DNA of 64,000 nucleotides from Nocardiopsis sinuspersici (GCA_008638415.1 VWVT01000018.1:1-64000), one strand, 5' to 3'; positions 7,829-17,124 are shown, numbered from the stretch's first letter. The notes: generated from the sequence alone by a model not told the origin. Numbers and translations are program-made.

Positions 7829-9925
7829 ATGACCGCCCTCCCCGCACGACCCCGACCGCGTGAAAGCGAGTGCCCGTCCGTGTCCCTCCCCACCTCCCCC
7901 ACCGGGACCGGGCGCGCACAGCGCGCCGTCGTCGGCGCCGGCGGGCACCGACCCGAGATCGACGGCCTGAGGGCCGTGGCCGTGCTCCTGGTGGCCGCCT
8001 ACCACGTCTGGCTGGGCCGGGTCTCCGGCGGTGTCGACGTCTTCCTGATGCTGACGGGCTTCCTCATCACCACCTCCCTGGTGCGCGCGGCCACCGGCGG
8101 GACGATCCGCTACGGCGCCTTCCTGGCCCGGCTGGCCGCACGCCTGGTGCCGACCGCCGCCGTCGTCGTCCTGGCGACGTTGGCCGCGACGTGGCTGCTC
8201 CTGCCCGAGACGCGGTGGAGCGACGCGCCGGGGGACGCGGTGGCGGCCCTGCTGTACCACACGAACTGGCACCTGGCACTGGACTCCGTGGACTACCTGG
8301 CGCGCGAGGGCGGCCTCGACCCCTTCCAGCACTTCTGGTCGCTGTCGGTGCAGGGGCAGTTCTACCTGGTGTGGCCCGTGCTGATCGCGGTCGCCGTGTG
8401 GACGGCCCGGCGCGGTGGGCGCGACCCGCGCACCCCGCTCCTCGTCGCCCTGTCCGCGGTCCTCGCGCTCTCCCTGGCCTACTCGGTGCTGATGACCCGG
8501 GCCGACCAGCCGTGGGCCTACTTCGACACCGGCACCCGGCTGTGGGAGTTCGCGCTCGGCGGGCTCCTGGCCCTGCTGCTGCCGGGAGCGAAGTTGCCGA
8601 GGGCACCGCGGGTGGCACTGGGCTGGATCGGTCTGGCGTCTCTGGTGCTGTGCGGCGCGCTGCTGCGGGTGTCGTCCGTCTTCCCCGGGTACGCGGCGCT
8701 GTGGCCCACCCTGGCCGCCGCGGCCGTCGTCGTGGCCGGCACCTCCGGTTCGGCACTCGGAGCCGACCGGCTGCTCACCCTGCGGCCGCTGCGCTACCTG
8801 GGCTCCATCTCCTACGCGCTGTACCTGTGGCACTGGCCGCTGCTGGTGTTCTACCTGTCCGTCACCGGACGCGGCCTGGCGACCCCGGTGGGCGGTGCGG
8901 CCGTCCTGGCGGTGTCGGTGCTGCTGGCGGCGGCGACCACCCCGGTGGCCGACAGGCTGGCCGTGCTGGGACGCGGAGGCGGGCGCCGGGCGGTGCTGCG
9001 CGGAACGGCGGCGGCCCTGGCCTGCCTGCTACCGGTACTGCTCACGGCCGGGACCTGGGCCGGACACCAGTCCGCCGAACGCGCCCGGTGGGAGGGGCTG
9101 CTCGCCGACGGCCGCAGCTACCCGGGGGCGGCCGCGGCCGGCGGGGCCGGGATACCGGACATGCCGGTCTACCCGCCACTGGCCCTGGCGGTCGACGAGG
9201 CCCCCGTGACCTACGACGACGGCTGCAACCAGACGACCTTCGACGCCGAGGTGATCACGTGCGTCTACGGCTCCGACGACCCGGTGCGCACGGTGGCGCT
9301 GGTGGGCGGCTCGCACGCGGCGCACTGGTTCCCCGCCCTGGAGGACATCGCCCTGGCACGCGGCTGGCGGCTGCTCAACATCGTCAAGGGCGCCTGCCTG
9401 TTCACCGACGCCCCGCAGACCTACAAGGGTGAGCCGTACACGTCGTGCACGGAGTGGAACCGCGGGGTGATGGCCGAGCTCGGACGGCTGCGGCCCGACA
9501 CGGTCTTCACCACGGGCACCACGACCAGTCTGGACGCCTCGGCCGGCTACGGCGAGGAGCAGGTCGTGGACGGCTACGTGGACCGGTGGCGCGAGTTGGA
9601 GGACATGGGGATCGGCGTGGTCGCCGTGCGCGACACCCCGAGGTTCCGTTTCGACGTGCCGACCTGTCTGGCCGAGGCGGGTCCGGACGAGTGCGTCTCG
9701 GCACCGGAGGAGTCGATGGCGCCGGTCTCACCGCTGGAGGGGCTCGACCTGCCCGCGAACGTGACGGTGCTGGACCTGACCGACCGGTTCTGCGGGTCCG
9801 GCGTGTGCCGCCCCGTGATCGGCAACGTCCTCGTGTACTGGGACAGCGGCCACGTCGGCGCGACGTTCATGCGCACCCTGGCGCCGGAGCTGGAACGGCG
9901 GTGGGCGCGGGCCGAGGGCTGGTGA
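7829..9925 (+). CDS. OafA/YrhL-type membrane acyltransferase with SGNH domain
   Basis: The 698-residue protein has a ten- to eleven-segment acyltransferase-3 domain (about 35-430) and a C-terminal extracytoplasmic SGNH-hydrolase-like domain (about 480-690). Recognisable motifs are EIDGLRAVAVLLVAAYHVW, FLMLTGFLIT, FWSLSVQGQFYLVWP and YLWHWPLLVF, then GGSHAAHW and DSGHVG in the SGNH part. It probably O-acetylates a surface polysaccharide or peptidoglycan-linked sugar. In the FWSLSVQGQF motif the usual Glu-Glu pair is Gln-Gly, so activity may be altered. The ATG has GGGGAGGG upstream. Confidence 0.93.
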   Translation: MTALPARPRPRESECPSVSLPTSPTGTGRAQRAVVGAGGHRPEIDGLRAVAVLLVAAYHVWLGRVSGGVDVFLMLTGFLITTSLVRAATGGTIRYGAFLARLAARLVPTAAVVVLATLAATWLLLPETRWSDAPGDAVAALLYHTNWHLALDSVDYLAREGGLDPFQHFWSLSVQGQFYLVWPVLIAVAVWTARRGGRDPRTPLLVALSAVLALSLAYSVLMTRADQPWAYFDTGTRLWEFALGGLLALLLPGAKLPRAPRVALGWIGLASLVLCGALLRVSSVFPGYAALWPTLAAAAVVVAGTSGSALGADRLLTLRPLRYLGSISYALYLWHWPLLVFYLSVTGRGLATPVGGAAVLAVSVLLAAATTPVADRLAVLGRGGGRRAVLRGTAAALACLLPVLLTAGTWAGHQSAERARWEGLLADGRSYPGAAAAGGAGIPDMPVYPPLALAVDEAPVTYDDGCNQTTFDAEVITCVYGSDDPVRTVALVGGSHAAHWFPALEDIALARGWRLLNIVKGACLFTDAPQTYKGEPYTSCTEWNRGVMAELGRLRPDTVFTTGTTTSLDASAGYGEEQVVDGYVDRWRELEDMGIGVVAVRDTPRFRFDVPTCLAEAGPDECVSAPEESMAPVSPLEGLDLPANVTVLDLTDRFCGSGVCRPVIGNVLVYWDSGHVGATFMRTLAPELERRWARAEGW

Positions 9926-10078
9926 GTCCCGCGATGGAGGCCCGGGACGCACCCGTCGAGGAGACCGGTCCCGGCCCCCGCCGTCGGACCTCAGCGTGAG
10001 CGGCCCCGGCGCACGTGGTCGCCCCGGTGGCCTTTCGCCGGGCCGGCGCCCCTCCTCCGTGTTCCCACGCACGCGTCG

Positions 10079-10687
10079 TCACGGCGGGTCGCCGTGCACC
10101 GTGCGCACGGTCGCGTAGAGCAGCATGTCGCGCCGCCGGCCGCCGATCGGCTGGTGGCTGCGCAGCAGCCCCTCACGGACGTAGCCGACCCGCTCGGCCG
10201 TCCGCGCGGACGCGGCGTTCCACGGCTCGATGTAGGCCTCGATCCGGAACAGCCCCGGCACCTCCCAGCCGAAGGCCGTCAGCGCGGACAGGGCGTCGGC
10301 CGCGACCCCGCGACCCCGGGCGGAGGGGGCCACCGAGTACCCGACCGTGGCCCGGCCCACGGCGAGGCTGTGCAGCCACAGGCCGCAGGCGCCGAGCGCG
10401 GCGTCCGTGCGGGCGTCGGCGACCGTGAACGAGAAGCCCGCCCCCGCCGTGTACCGGTCGTGCTGCCGGTGGACCCAGGCCAGCGCCTCGGCGGGAGAGG
10501 CGTTCGGGGTCAGGGATCCGATCGTCGGGACGTACGGGTCGGTCGACAGCTCGCGGACCATCGGGACGTCCGCCCCACTCGGCCGACGGAGCACGACACG
10601 GCCGTGCGCCGGCGGTGTCACCGGCCATGGCGGAGGCGTCGAGGGGATCACGGACCCAGTATCGACGCCGCCACGCCGCACGGGCAA
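10079..10687 (-). CDS. GNAT-family N-acetyltransferase (RimJ/RimL type)
   Basis: The 202-residue protein shows the acetyl-CoA-binding motif VGYSVAPSARGRGVAADAL, the FRIEAYIEPWNAASARTAERVGY block and a final strand (RDMLLYATV) of RimJ/RimL-like acetyltransferases. These acetylate protein N-termini or small amines. The first residues MPVRRGGVDTGS look non-conserved, and an in-frame GTG at 10651 may be the real start, giving 190 residues. It is monocistronic, with no obvious partner gene. Confidence 0.9.
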   Translation of the reverse strand: MPVRRGGVDTGSVIPSTPPPWPVTPPAHGRVVLRRPSGADVPMVRELSTDPYVPTIGSLTPNASPAEALAWVHRQHDRYTAGAGFSFTVADARTDAALGACGLWLHSLAVGRATVGYSVAPSARGRGVAADALSALTAFGWEVPGLFRIEAYIEPWNAASARTAERVGYVREGLLRSHQPIGGRRRDMLLYATVRTVHGDPP

Positions 10688-10865
10688 CGTGCGGGCGGCG
10701 CGAAGCGGTCACCAGCGCCGGGGGACGGGGACCGCCCGAAAGGCGAAGGCGTGCGGGGAGGAGCGGCCCTTCGACGATGGCGTGGGCCCGGCGGGGCCCG
10801 GGACAGCACGGGGCGGCCCGGCCCGCCAGGGCTCTTCCCGGAGTCCCCGACCCGACCCCGGCCGG

Positions 10866-12500
10866 TCAGGCCTCGCCGGGTGAGAGCTCCAGGTAGTCGA
10901 TGTTGGGCAGGCCGTCGGAGCCGGTGGCCACGAGCCGGACGGTGTTGCCGCCGGGGTCCAGCCGCACCGTGATCGTCGTTGTCGCCCAGACCTCCCACGC
11001 GCCCGTGGCCGCGAACGGGATCGGCCCCGTGGTGGAGCCGTTCACCACCGCCTCCGCCGGCCGGCCGCCCGAACCGCCGTTGGCGTACCCGATCACCAGA
11101 GCAGCCGTTACCGGGCTGTCGGCGTCCACCGTGAACCGCGCCGCCACGCCGGTGGCGTTGTCGGTGTTGCAGAATCCGCTGCCGGAGTACCCGGGGTGGT
11201 CGGCGTCGATGGCGCCGTCGCAGGTGGCCGGCGCGTGCTCCGCCTCGTGGCGTACGGGAGCCGGTCCGCCCCCGCCGTCGTCTTCGCCGAGGTCGGCGCC
11301 GAGGCCGGCGTGGCCACGGGGGCGCAGGAAGTCCGTGGCCGGGATCGAACCGTCCGCGGCGCGCGGGCCCTTGATGTCCGAGGCCGAGGTGCTGACCAGG
11401 TCGGCGTTGCTCCAGCCGTCCCTGAGGTCCCACGAGTTGCCGCTGCCGCCCGAGGAGCCGAGGTCGACGCCTGCCCCGTCGGCGACCGACAGGTTCCGGT
11501 TCAGCGTCGAGGCCGACCGGTCGAAGACGAACCCGCTGCCGCCGTTGGCCCAGGCGGTGTTGTTCTCCAGACGCAGCGAGCCGGGATTGCCGTTGTCGAT
11601 GAACCCGCCCACGGCGTTGTCGAAGGCGATGCTGTTGTTCACGACGTGGTCCGCCGTGCCGCGTCCGAGCTTGAAGCCGTTGCCGTCGCCCTCCCAGCCG
11701 GGGAAACCCCAGCGGTCGAAGCCGTTGCCCCAGGCGACGGAGTCCTCGACGCGGATCGGGGTGAGGAAGTCCCAGGAGTCGAAACCGTCGTCGGCGTTGT
11801 TCCACAGCCTCGCGCCGGTCACGACGTTGCCCGAGCCGGCTCCCTGCTTGATGGCCAGGCCGTCGGCGCTCTCGCCGTTCTTGCGCGGGTCGCGGTTGCC
11901 GTGGCTGTCGAGGTTGATGACCCGGTTGTCGCTGGAATCGAGCACGAGGTGCAGCCCGGTCTCGTAGTTGTCGCGGGTGACCAGGTCCTTGTAGACGTTG
12001 TTGCTGGACTCGATGGCGAAGATCCCGTAGGGGCCGTTGACGATCTCCAGTCCCTCGAAGCGCCACCAGTCACCGCTGACGTGGATCGCGCCGCGCTCGA
12101 CGCGCGGATAGGACTCGCCCGACGGGGCGGGGGTGTTGGGCATGTTCTCGCCGTCGATGGCAACGTGCTCGCCGTCGTAGGCGCGCATGGTGATCGGCTG
12201 CGAGGGGGTGCCGCTCTTCTCGATCCGGATGTTGACGTCCGGGTCGTAGGTGCCGCCGCGTATCCGGATCACGGTGCCGGGCCCGGCCAGGTCGACGGCG
12301 CGTTGGATGGTGCGCAGGGGGGCCGCGACGGTGCCGGGGCCGGAGTCGCTGCCGTCTGTCGCGACGGTGAGCGTACGGGCCTGGGCGGCGGCGGGCTGCG
12401 CCGGCGCGACCGCCGCGAACGGGACGAGCACCGCCGCCGCCAAGGCTAGGCGCAGCGCTCCCAGCGGTCTTCCGCGGGTTCGAGGACTGCTGAACCGCAT
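10866..12500 (-). CDS. Secreted right-handed beta-helix lyase (pectate lyase PL9 type) with C-terminal carbohydrate-binding module
   Basis: The 544-residue protein has a signal peptide (about 1-41, ending AAAQA) and a parallel beta-helix catalytic region (about 45-400) with many Asn-rich turns and the DGFDSWDF and NGFKLGRG segments seen in PL9 pectate lyases. A Gly-rich linker leads to a C-terminal domain (about 415-544) starting EAEHAPATCDGA with the GYSGSGF signature of CBM35-like modules. It should cleave polygalacturonate outside the cell by beta-elimination. The start ATG follows GAGGAAGG. It lies downstream of, and parallel to, a PL1 lyase. PL9 is preferred over other beta-helix families on motif memory only. 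Confidence 0.85.
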   Translation of the reverse strand: MRFSSPRTRGRPLGALRLALAAAVLVPFAAVAPAQPAAAQARTLTVATDGSDSGPGTVAAPLRTIQRAVDLAGPGTVIRIRGGTYDPDVNIRIEKSGTPSQPITMRAYDGEHVAIDGENMPNTPAPSGESYPRVERGAIHVSGDWWRFEGLEIVNGPYGIFAIESSNNVYKDLVTRDNYETGLHLVLDSSDNRVINLDSHGNRDPRKNGESADGLAIKQGAGSGNVVTGARLWNNADDGFDSWDFLTPIRVEDSVAWGNGFDRWGFPGWEGDGNGFKLGRGTADHVVNNSIAFDNAVGGFIDNGNPGSLRLENNTAWANGGSGFVFDRSASTLNRNLSVADGAGVDLGSSGGSGNSWDLRDGWSNADLVSTSASDIKGPRAADGSIPATDFLRPRGHAGLGADLGEDDGGGGPAPVRHEAEHAPATCDGAIDADHPGYSGSGFCNTDNATGVAARFTVDADSPVTAALVIGYANGGSGGRPAEAVVNGSTTGPIPFAATGAWEVWATTTITVRLDPGGNTVRLVATGSDGLPNIDYLELSPGEA

Positions 12501-12860
12501 GATGGAACCTTCCTCGATATGACCGGAGAAGTGAGCCGCGGCCGAGGTGTTCGCCCGCGGCCCGGCGACGGCGCCGCCCCGGAACGGCCGGCCCGCCCGG
12601 TTCGTTCGGGCGGACCGGTCGGCGTCCGGTCGGCTCCGGCTGCTGTCGGCCGGACCGGTTACAGGTCGACCTCACCGCCGCCGGTGGCGGGTCCCCTGTC
12701 GGACGAGTCCTCGCTCGGGGCTGAGGAGCTCGGCGGGGGTGGGCGAGCAGCTCGCCGCGGTCGCCCGGCGGACCGTCGTTCCCCGACCCGGGGCGAACCG
12801 TCTCGGAGAGGCCGTGGGGACTCGTCGTCCGGAGGCTGCAAGGTGTCGGCCTCCGCCGTC
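12501..12860. other. Intergenic region between two lyase genes
   Basis: These 360 bases separate the PL1 lyase end from the PL9 lyase start. They hold the PL9 ribosome site and presumably its promoter, but I see no gene, clear palindrome or copy of the LacI-type sites found upstream of the PL1 gene. Confidence 0.6.
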
Positions 12861-14438
12861 CTACGGCGCGTAGGTCTCGAACTCGGCGACGCGCGGCGTG
12901 CCGTTCGAACCGGTGATCACGAAGTCGATCTTCCGAAGCGTCGTCGGGTCGAAGGTGATGGCACCCGCCCCGCTGCCGGTGGCCAGGACGGCGCCGGTGT
13001 CGTGGTCGACGACCCGCCAGGAGCCGATGTTGCCCTCGGCTCCGGCCGCCTCGCGGATGTTGATCGCGGACACCGTGGCGTTGGAGTCCCACTTGACCGA
13101 GACGCGGCCGGTCGAGCCGTCCGGCGACCAGTAGGTGCCCATGTCGCCGTCGACGACGTTCCCGTAGCTGGTCCCGCTGGCCTTGCCGGAGCCGTCGGCG
13201 CCGGCCCCGAGGCTGAGGTTGGTTCCGTCGGGAGGATCGGTCGGGTCCGGGTCAGTCGGGTCCGGGTCGGTCGGGTCCGGGTCGGTCGGGTCGGGGTCGG
13301 TCGGCTCCGGATCGGTCGGCTCCTCTGCCTCGCAGTTGCCGTCCGAGACCCGGTTTCCCTTGCCCGCGCCCGCGATCTGGTCCAGCACCCCCGGCACGCA
13401 ACCGGCGTCGTCGAGCTCGTAGGAGTACGGAATGCTCACCGACGTGGTGGACCGCGGGTCGGGTCCGGCGGGGTAGTTCTCCTCGTCCTCGCTGGACCAG
13501 GTCACGTTGTCGAAGATGTTGCCGCCGACCTCCCAGGTGCCCCTCTCGTCGGTGTAGAAGGTGCCGAGGACGTCCTTGGAGTCCTGGAAGTAGTTGTTCT
13601 CCACCTTCGCGCGGGCCCCGGCACGGGAGTTGATGCCGGACTTCTCGATCCCCGCGTAGTGGTTGTTGTACATGTGCCCGACGCCGCCGCGCAGCAGGGG
13701 CGCACGCGAGTCGAGGTTTTCGAACTGGTTGTGGTGGTACGTGACGTAGCCGTTCGAGCGGTCGCTCTCGCTGGACCCGACCAGGCCGCCACGGCCGGAG
13801 TTGCGCAGGATGCTGTGGGAGAGGGTGACGTACTGGGTGTTGTTCTTCATGTCGAAGAGGCCGTCGTAGCCCTCCGACTCCCCGCCCGACGCCTCCAGGG
13901 TGACGTGGTCGACCCAGACGTTGCGGACACCGCTCTCCATCCCGATGGCGTCACCGCCGTTGGACGTGGGCGAGCCGGACTTCTTGACGTTCCGGACGGT
14001 CACGTTCTGGATGACGATGTTGCTGGACTCCCGGATGTGGATGCCCAGCTGGTCGAACACGGCTCCGCCGCCGGTGCCGACGATCGTGACGTTGCTGATC
14101 CTCTTGAGCTCGATCACGTCGTCGGCGGTGTCGCAGCTGTCGCCCGACACCTTGGAGGTGTTGCCGTGGTCGATGGTTCCTTCCACCTCGATGATGACCG
14201 GGGTGCTGGTGCTGGCCCGGTTGCACAGGGCCTGGTGGATCTCGGTTCCGGTCGTGGCCCGTACCGTCTGTCCGCCCGCGCCGCCGGTGGTCCCGCCGTT
14301 CTGGGTCGCGTAACCCGTGGCCTCACCGGTCTGCGCCGATGCCGTGGACATCGGCAGGGTCAGACCGGCCGTCACCGTGGCCGCGGCGGCCGCGACGGCC
14401 AGCGTCGACACGAGCCGACGCGTGATTGATCGTCTCAC
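12861..14438 (-). CDS. Secreted pectate lyase, PL1 family, with C-terminal discoidin-like module
   Basis: The 525-residue protein has a signal peptide (1-35, ending STASA), a PL1 beta-helix domain (about 40-365) with GIHIRESSNIVIQNVTVR, NVWVDHVTL and DGLFDMKNNTQYVTLSHS, an acidic Pro-Thr-Asp linker (about 372-402), and a C-terminal beta-sandwich (about 405-525). The last resembles F5/8-type-C carbohydrate binders (VDGDMGTYWSPDGSTGRVSVKW). It should degrade pectate outside the cell. The linker is coded by tandem 15-base repeats. Two LacI-type palindromes lie upstream, so sugar-responsive repression is likely. Confidence 0.93.
   Translation of the reverse strand: MRRSITRRLVSTLAVAAAAATVTAGLTLPMSTASAQTGEATGYATQNGGTTGGAGGQTVRATTGTEIHQALCNRASTSTPVIIEVEGTIDHGNTSKVSGDSCDTADDVIELKRISNVTIVGTGGGAVFDQLGIHIRESSNIVIQNVTVRNVKKSGSPTSNGGDAIGMESGVRNVWVDHVTLEASGGESEGYDGLFDMKNNTQYVTLSHSILRNSGRGGLVGSSESDRSNGYVTYHHNQFENLDSRAPLLRGGVGHMYNNHYAGIEKSGINSRAGARAKVENNYFQDSKDVLGTFYTDERGTWEVGGNIFDNVTWSSEDEENYPAGPDPRSTTSVSIPYSYELDDAGCVPGVLDQIAGAGKGNRVSDGNCEAEEPTDPEPTDPDPTDPDPTDPDPTDPDPTDPPDGTNLSLGAGADGSGKASGTSYGNVVDGDMGTYWSPDGSTGRVSVKWDSNATVSAINIREAAGAEGNIGSWRVVDHDTGAVLATGSGAGAITFDPTTLRKIDFVITGSNGTPRVAEFETYAP
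13231..13320 (-). repeat. Tandem 15-18-base coding repeats (Asp-Pro-Thr linker)
   Basis: Units of the form GGGTCGGTCGGGTCC repeat here and code for the DPTDP linker of the PL1 lyase. Such arrays can change length by slippage, altering linker length without breaking the frame when whole units are gained or lost. Confidence 0.8.
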
Positions 14439-14492
14439 TGCTTACCCTTCGTAGTAGAGCATGAGCATTGACGTGCTCTTTCCGAGAGTAGA

Positions 14493-14536
14493 GAAAGCGC
14501 TTTCCGTGTCAAGGGGGGTTAATGCAACCGTTTGCA
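14493..14536 (-). promoter_or_regulatory. Paired LacI/GalR-type operators upstream of the PL1 lyase
   Basis: GAAAGCGCTTTC (14493-14504) is a perfect palindrome with the central CG of LacI/GalR family sites. TGCAACCGTTTGCA (14523-14536) has perfect five-base arms around a CCGT centre. They lie 55-100 bases upstream of the lyase start. Family assignment follows the known LacI site pattern; no LacI-family gene is in this window. Confidence 0.6.
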
Positions 14537-14815
14537 GGAGGGTTGAGCGCCCTGATTGTCTCCTGTGCCTGTGGCCTGCGGCTTCGTCGGCATCCGGCTT
14601 CGACTTCGGAACCGGGTGCCTCCAAGGGTGCAACCGGTTGGGCCGCCTCCTCGGCGACGCGGCGGGCCGGCGCAGGCGCCCGGAGGCGGCCGGGAACGTC
14701 ACGGCGGAAGGCGGTCGGGCGGTCGGGGAAGGCGCTCTCGGCGGGTGGCGCGCACCGGGGGCAGCGGTCCTTCCCGGGCCGGCGCCCGGACCCTCCGACG
14801 AGCACGGAAACGACG

Positions 14816-14851
14816 GGGTCCCGCCCGGTCGGAGAGACCGGACGGGATCCC
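14816..14851 (-). terminator. Hairpin terminator downstream of the DinB/methyltransferase pair
   Basis: A stem of about fourteen pairs (arms near 14816-14830 and 14836-14851, one mismatch and a small bulge) with a five-base loop lies about 220 bases beyond the DinB gene stop. It could end leftward transcription. Confidence 0.5.
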
Positions 14852-15072
14852 GTGGAACAACGGAGCGGCGATGGCCGACGCGCGGTCGTGGGCCTTGCCA
14901 CGGCCGCCGCCCCGCGGCGGTTCCAGCGGGACGGACGCCTCTCCCCCGAGGCGGACGCGAGCGACAGCGGTTCGAGTTCGAACGCTCGGGGAGCCGTCTG
15001 CCGCTGGTCGAAAGCCGACCTCTGGGACCCGGTACCGAAGTCCTGTGCTCCCGTCCCGGAACAGGGGTGGAG

Positions 15073-15579
15073 TCAGCGTCCGGTGGCGCCGTCGATCAGT
15101 TCGCGGAGGATGTCGGCGTGGCCCGCGTGGCGGCCGGTCTCTTCGATCATGTGGACGATCGCCCAACGGGTGCTGGGAGCGGGGCGCCCCGGCAGCGCCC
15201 GGGGCCGGGGAACCGGTGCGTCCGGGTCGGTGCACCCGTCGAGAACGTCGTTCGCGCAGGCGACCGCCCTCCGGTAGCGGGCGACGACGTCGGCCACACT
15301 GTCCGCGGGCGCGGCCCGGAAGGTCGCCGACCAGTCGGTGACGACGTCCCCGAGGAACACCGACCGCTCAACGAAGGTCAGGTGTTCGAGCAGGCCGAGC
15401 AGGTTCGTGCCCGACGGAACTCCGGCTGTGCGGACCTGTGGTTCGGGCGCGTCCTCGACCTTCGCGGCGATCGATGTCCGGAGGTAGTCGAGGAAGCCAC
15501 GCAGAACGTCGGCTTCGCTGCCTCCGGTCCGGGGCGGCGGTGTGTCGCCGCGGCGGTCGCGGCGCGGGGCGGTGGGCAT
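15073..15579 (-). CDS. DinB-family (DUF664-like) protein
   Basis: The 168-residue protein reads as a DinB/YfiT four-helix bundle: LLGLLEHLTFVERSVFLGDV carries the first metal-ligand His, and STRWAIVHMIEETGRHAGHADILRELIDG carries the other two in the HxxxH pattern. Actinomycete members include mycothiol-dependent enzymes, but this one is closer to the DUF664 group and its substrate is unknown. AAGGAGG precedes the ATG. It is probably co-transcribed with the methyltransferase 38 bases upstream. Confidence 0.88.
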   Translation of the reverse strand: MPTAPRRDRRGDTPPPRTGGSEADVLRGFLDYLRTSIAAKVEDAPEPQVRTAGVPSGTNLLGLLEHLTFVERSVFLGDVVTDWSATFRAAPADSVADVVARYRRAVACANDVLDGCTDPDAPVPRPRALPGRPAPSTRWAIVHMIEETGRHAGHADILRELIDGATGR

Positions 15580-15617
15580 GGTCGGCCTCCTTCGTGGGAC
15601 ACGGATCCTGCTCCGGG

Positions 15618-16244
15618 TCAGGCGGTGCGGTGGACGAGCAGGACGTGGTCGGTGACCTCGGCGGTGTGCCCGTCCGGACCGGTCGCGACACGGCGGAGCT
15701 CCTCGGCCCGCTCGACCGTCCACTCCGCCGGATCCAGGCCGATCCCCGCGGCGACCTCGCGCGGAGTCGGGTAGCGGACGTCGGGATCCTGGTTCCACGA
15801 CCACGGCGCGGTCGAGCCGTGGTCGACCACCAGCAACCGCCCGTCCGGGCGCACCGCCTGCGCGGCCGTGCGCAGGACGCTCGCCCGGTCCAGGTCCACG
15901 GGGGTGTGGAGGTAGTGGGCGCAGACCAGGTCGAACCGGCCCCGCGGGAAGGACACCTGCAGATCGTGCCGCTCGGCGACGACCAGGTCGTCCAGGCCGT
16001 GGGAGAGGGCGAGTCCGGCGACTCGCTCGACCGCCACGGCCGAGACGTCGACAGCGGTGACACGCCACCCTCGGCGGGCGAGCCACAGCGCGTCGCCGCC
16101 GGTGCCGCAGCCGAGGTCCAGCGCACGGCCGGGCGGCAGTCCCGTGACCGTCTCGGTGAGTCGGAGGTTCGGCCGCGGGTCGGCGGTCGCCGGCCGGGCC
16201 GCGTGGAAGTCGCCCCAGAACGTGGCCGCATCGGTGGTGCTCAT
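15618..16244 (-). CDS. Class I SAM-dependent methyltransferase
   Basis: The 208-residue enzyme has motif I (ALDLGCGTGGDALWLARRG, residues about 41-58), motif II (VTAVDVS) and the later motifs FDLVCAHYLH and VRPDGRLLVVDHG. Its size and motifs match TehB-like small-molecule methyltransferases. It is divergent from an XRE-cupin regulator across 86 bases that hold a palindrome, a common actinomycete pairing in which the regulator controls the enzyme. The substrate is not predictable. Confidence 0.92.
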   Translation of the reverse strand: MSTTDAATFWGDFHAARPATADPRPNLRLTETVTGLPPGRALDLGCGTGGDALWLARRGWRVTAVDVSAVAVERVAGLALSHGLDDLVVAERHDLQVSFPRGRFDLVCAHYLHTPVDLDRASVLRTAAQAVRPDGRLLVVDHGSTAPWSWNQDPDVRYPTPREVAAGIGLDPAEWTVERAEELRRVATGPDGHTAEVTDHVLLVHRTA

Positions 16245-16305
16245 CGGAACTCCTCGTGTCGGGATGCGCCCAGTCTCGTCGTCTGCGCTGCCCCTGGCAC
16301 GAAAT

Positions 16306-16322
16306 CTTGCGGTTATGGCAAG
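16306..16322. promoter_or_regulatory. Palindrome in the methyltransferase/XRE-cupin divergent promoter
   Basis: CTTGC (16306-16310) and GCAAG (16318-16322) form a short inverted repeat just before the XRE-cupin start. It is a plausible site for the adjacent regulator. Evidence is the pattern and position only. Confidence 0.45.
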
Positions 16323-16330
16323 CTGGTCGC

Positions 16331-16927
16331 GTGGATCGCGAAACGGAGGACGTACTCGACGTGGTGGGCCCGCGCCTGCGCGCCCTGCGCCGCGCCCGCG
16401 GCATCACCCTCGCGGACCTGGCGGCGACGACCGGGGTGTCGGAGAGCACCCTGTCACGGCTGGAGAGCGGTCAGCGCCGAGCGACCCTGGAGTTGCTGCT
16501 GCCGCTGTCCCGTACCTACGACGTCCCGTTGGACGACCTCGTCGGCGCCCCGCGCACGGGCGACCCCCGGATCCACCTGAAACCGATCCGGCGGTTCGGG
16601 ATGGTGTTCGTTCCGCTGTCCAGGCGGCCGGGCGGTACGCAGGCGTTCAAGATGATCATTCCGGCTCGACCGGAACCGCTCGAACCGTCCCCGAAGACGC
16701 ACGAGGGCTTCGAATGGCTGTACGTGCTCAACGGTCGCCTGCGGCTGGTGCTCGGAGAACGCGACCTGACGCTGCCGCCCGGGGAGGCGGCCGAGTTCGA
16801 CACGTCCCTGCCGCACTGGCTGGGCAGCGCCGACGGCGGCGCTGTCGAGCTCCTCATCCTGTTCGGCCTACAGGGAGTGCGTGCGCACGTGCGCACCGGT
16901 CCGGGGTCCGGATCCTCGCCTGGCTGA
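16331..16927 (+). CDS. XRE-family regulator with C-terminal cupin domain
   Basis: From the GTG at 16331 the protein has 198 residues: an XRE helix-turn-helix (about 10-65; ITLADLAATTGVSESTLSRLESG) and a cupin barrel (about 110-185; HEGFEWLYVLNGRLRLVLGE and LPPGEAAEFDTSLPHWL). Such proteins sense a small molecule through the cupin. An upstream ATG at 16256 would add 25 residues that do not look conserved and would overlap the operator-like palindrome, so GTG is preferred. It is divergent from the methyltransferase. Confidence 0.9.
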   Translation: MDRETEDVLDVVGPRLRALRRARGITLADLAATTGVSESTLSRLESGQRRATLELLLPLSRTYDVPLDDLVGAPRTGDPRIHLKPIRRFGMVFVPLSRRPGGTQAFKMIIPARPEPLEPSPKTHEGFEWLYVLNGRLRLVLGERDLTLPPGEAAEFDTSLPHWLGSADGGAVELLILFGLQGVRAHVRTGPGSGSSPG

Positions 16928-17124
16928 CCCGTCACGGCCGCCCCCGGAACGGCGGGGGCCGCCCCGAGGTGCGTGGACCTGGGCGAGCCGACCACAACCC
17001 GCGGGGCACAGCCTCGCATCGAGGGTCCGGGGGCCGTCCCCCAGAGGAAGCGACGAGACGACCGGGCGAGGCGGCCGAAGGCCGCCGAGCAAGGTCGTCT
17101 CGGAGTCGAGTGGGCCCTGGGCAA

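Larger units (their letters stand above)
14439..15072. other. Intergenic regulatory region upstream of the PL1 lyase
   Basis: These 634 bases hold two LacI-type palindromes (14493-14504 and 14523-14536) and a long hairpin (14816-14851). No open frame here has a recognisable product or good ribosome site. The first 120 bases are AT-richer, as expected of a promoter. Confidence 0.6.

Noticed and set aside
13231..13320. Short tandem repeats that could suggest a CRISPR-like or satellite array
   Set aside because: The units are contiguous with no spacers and stay in frame with the lyase linker.
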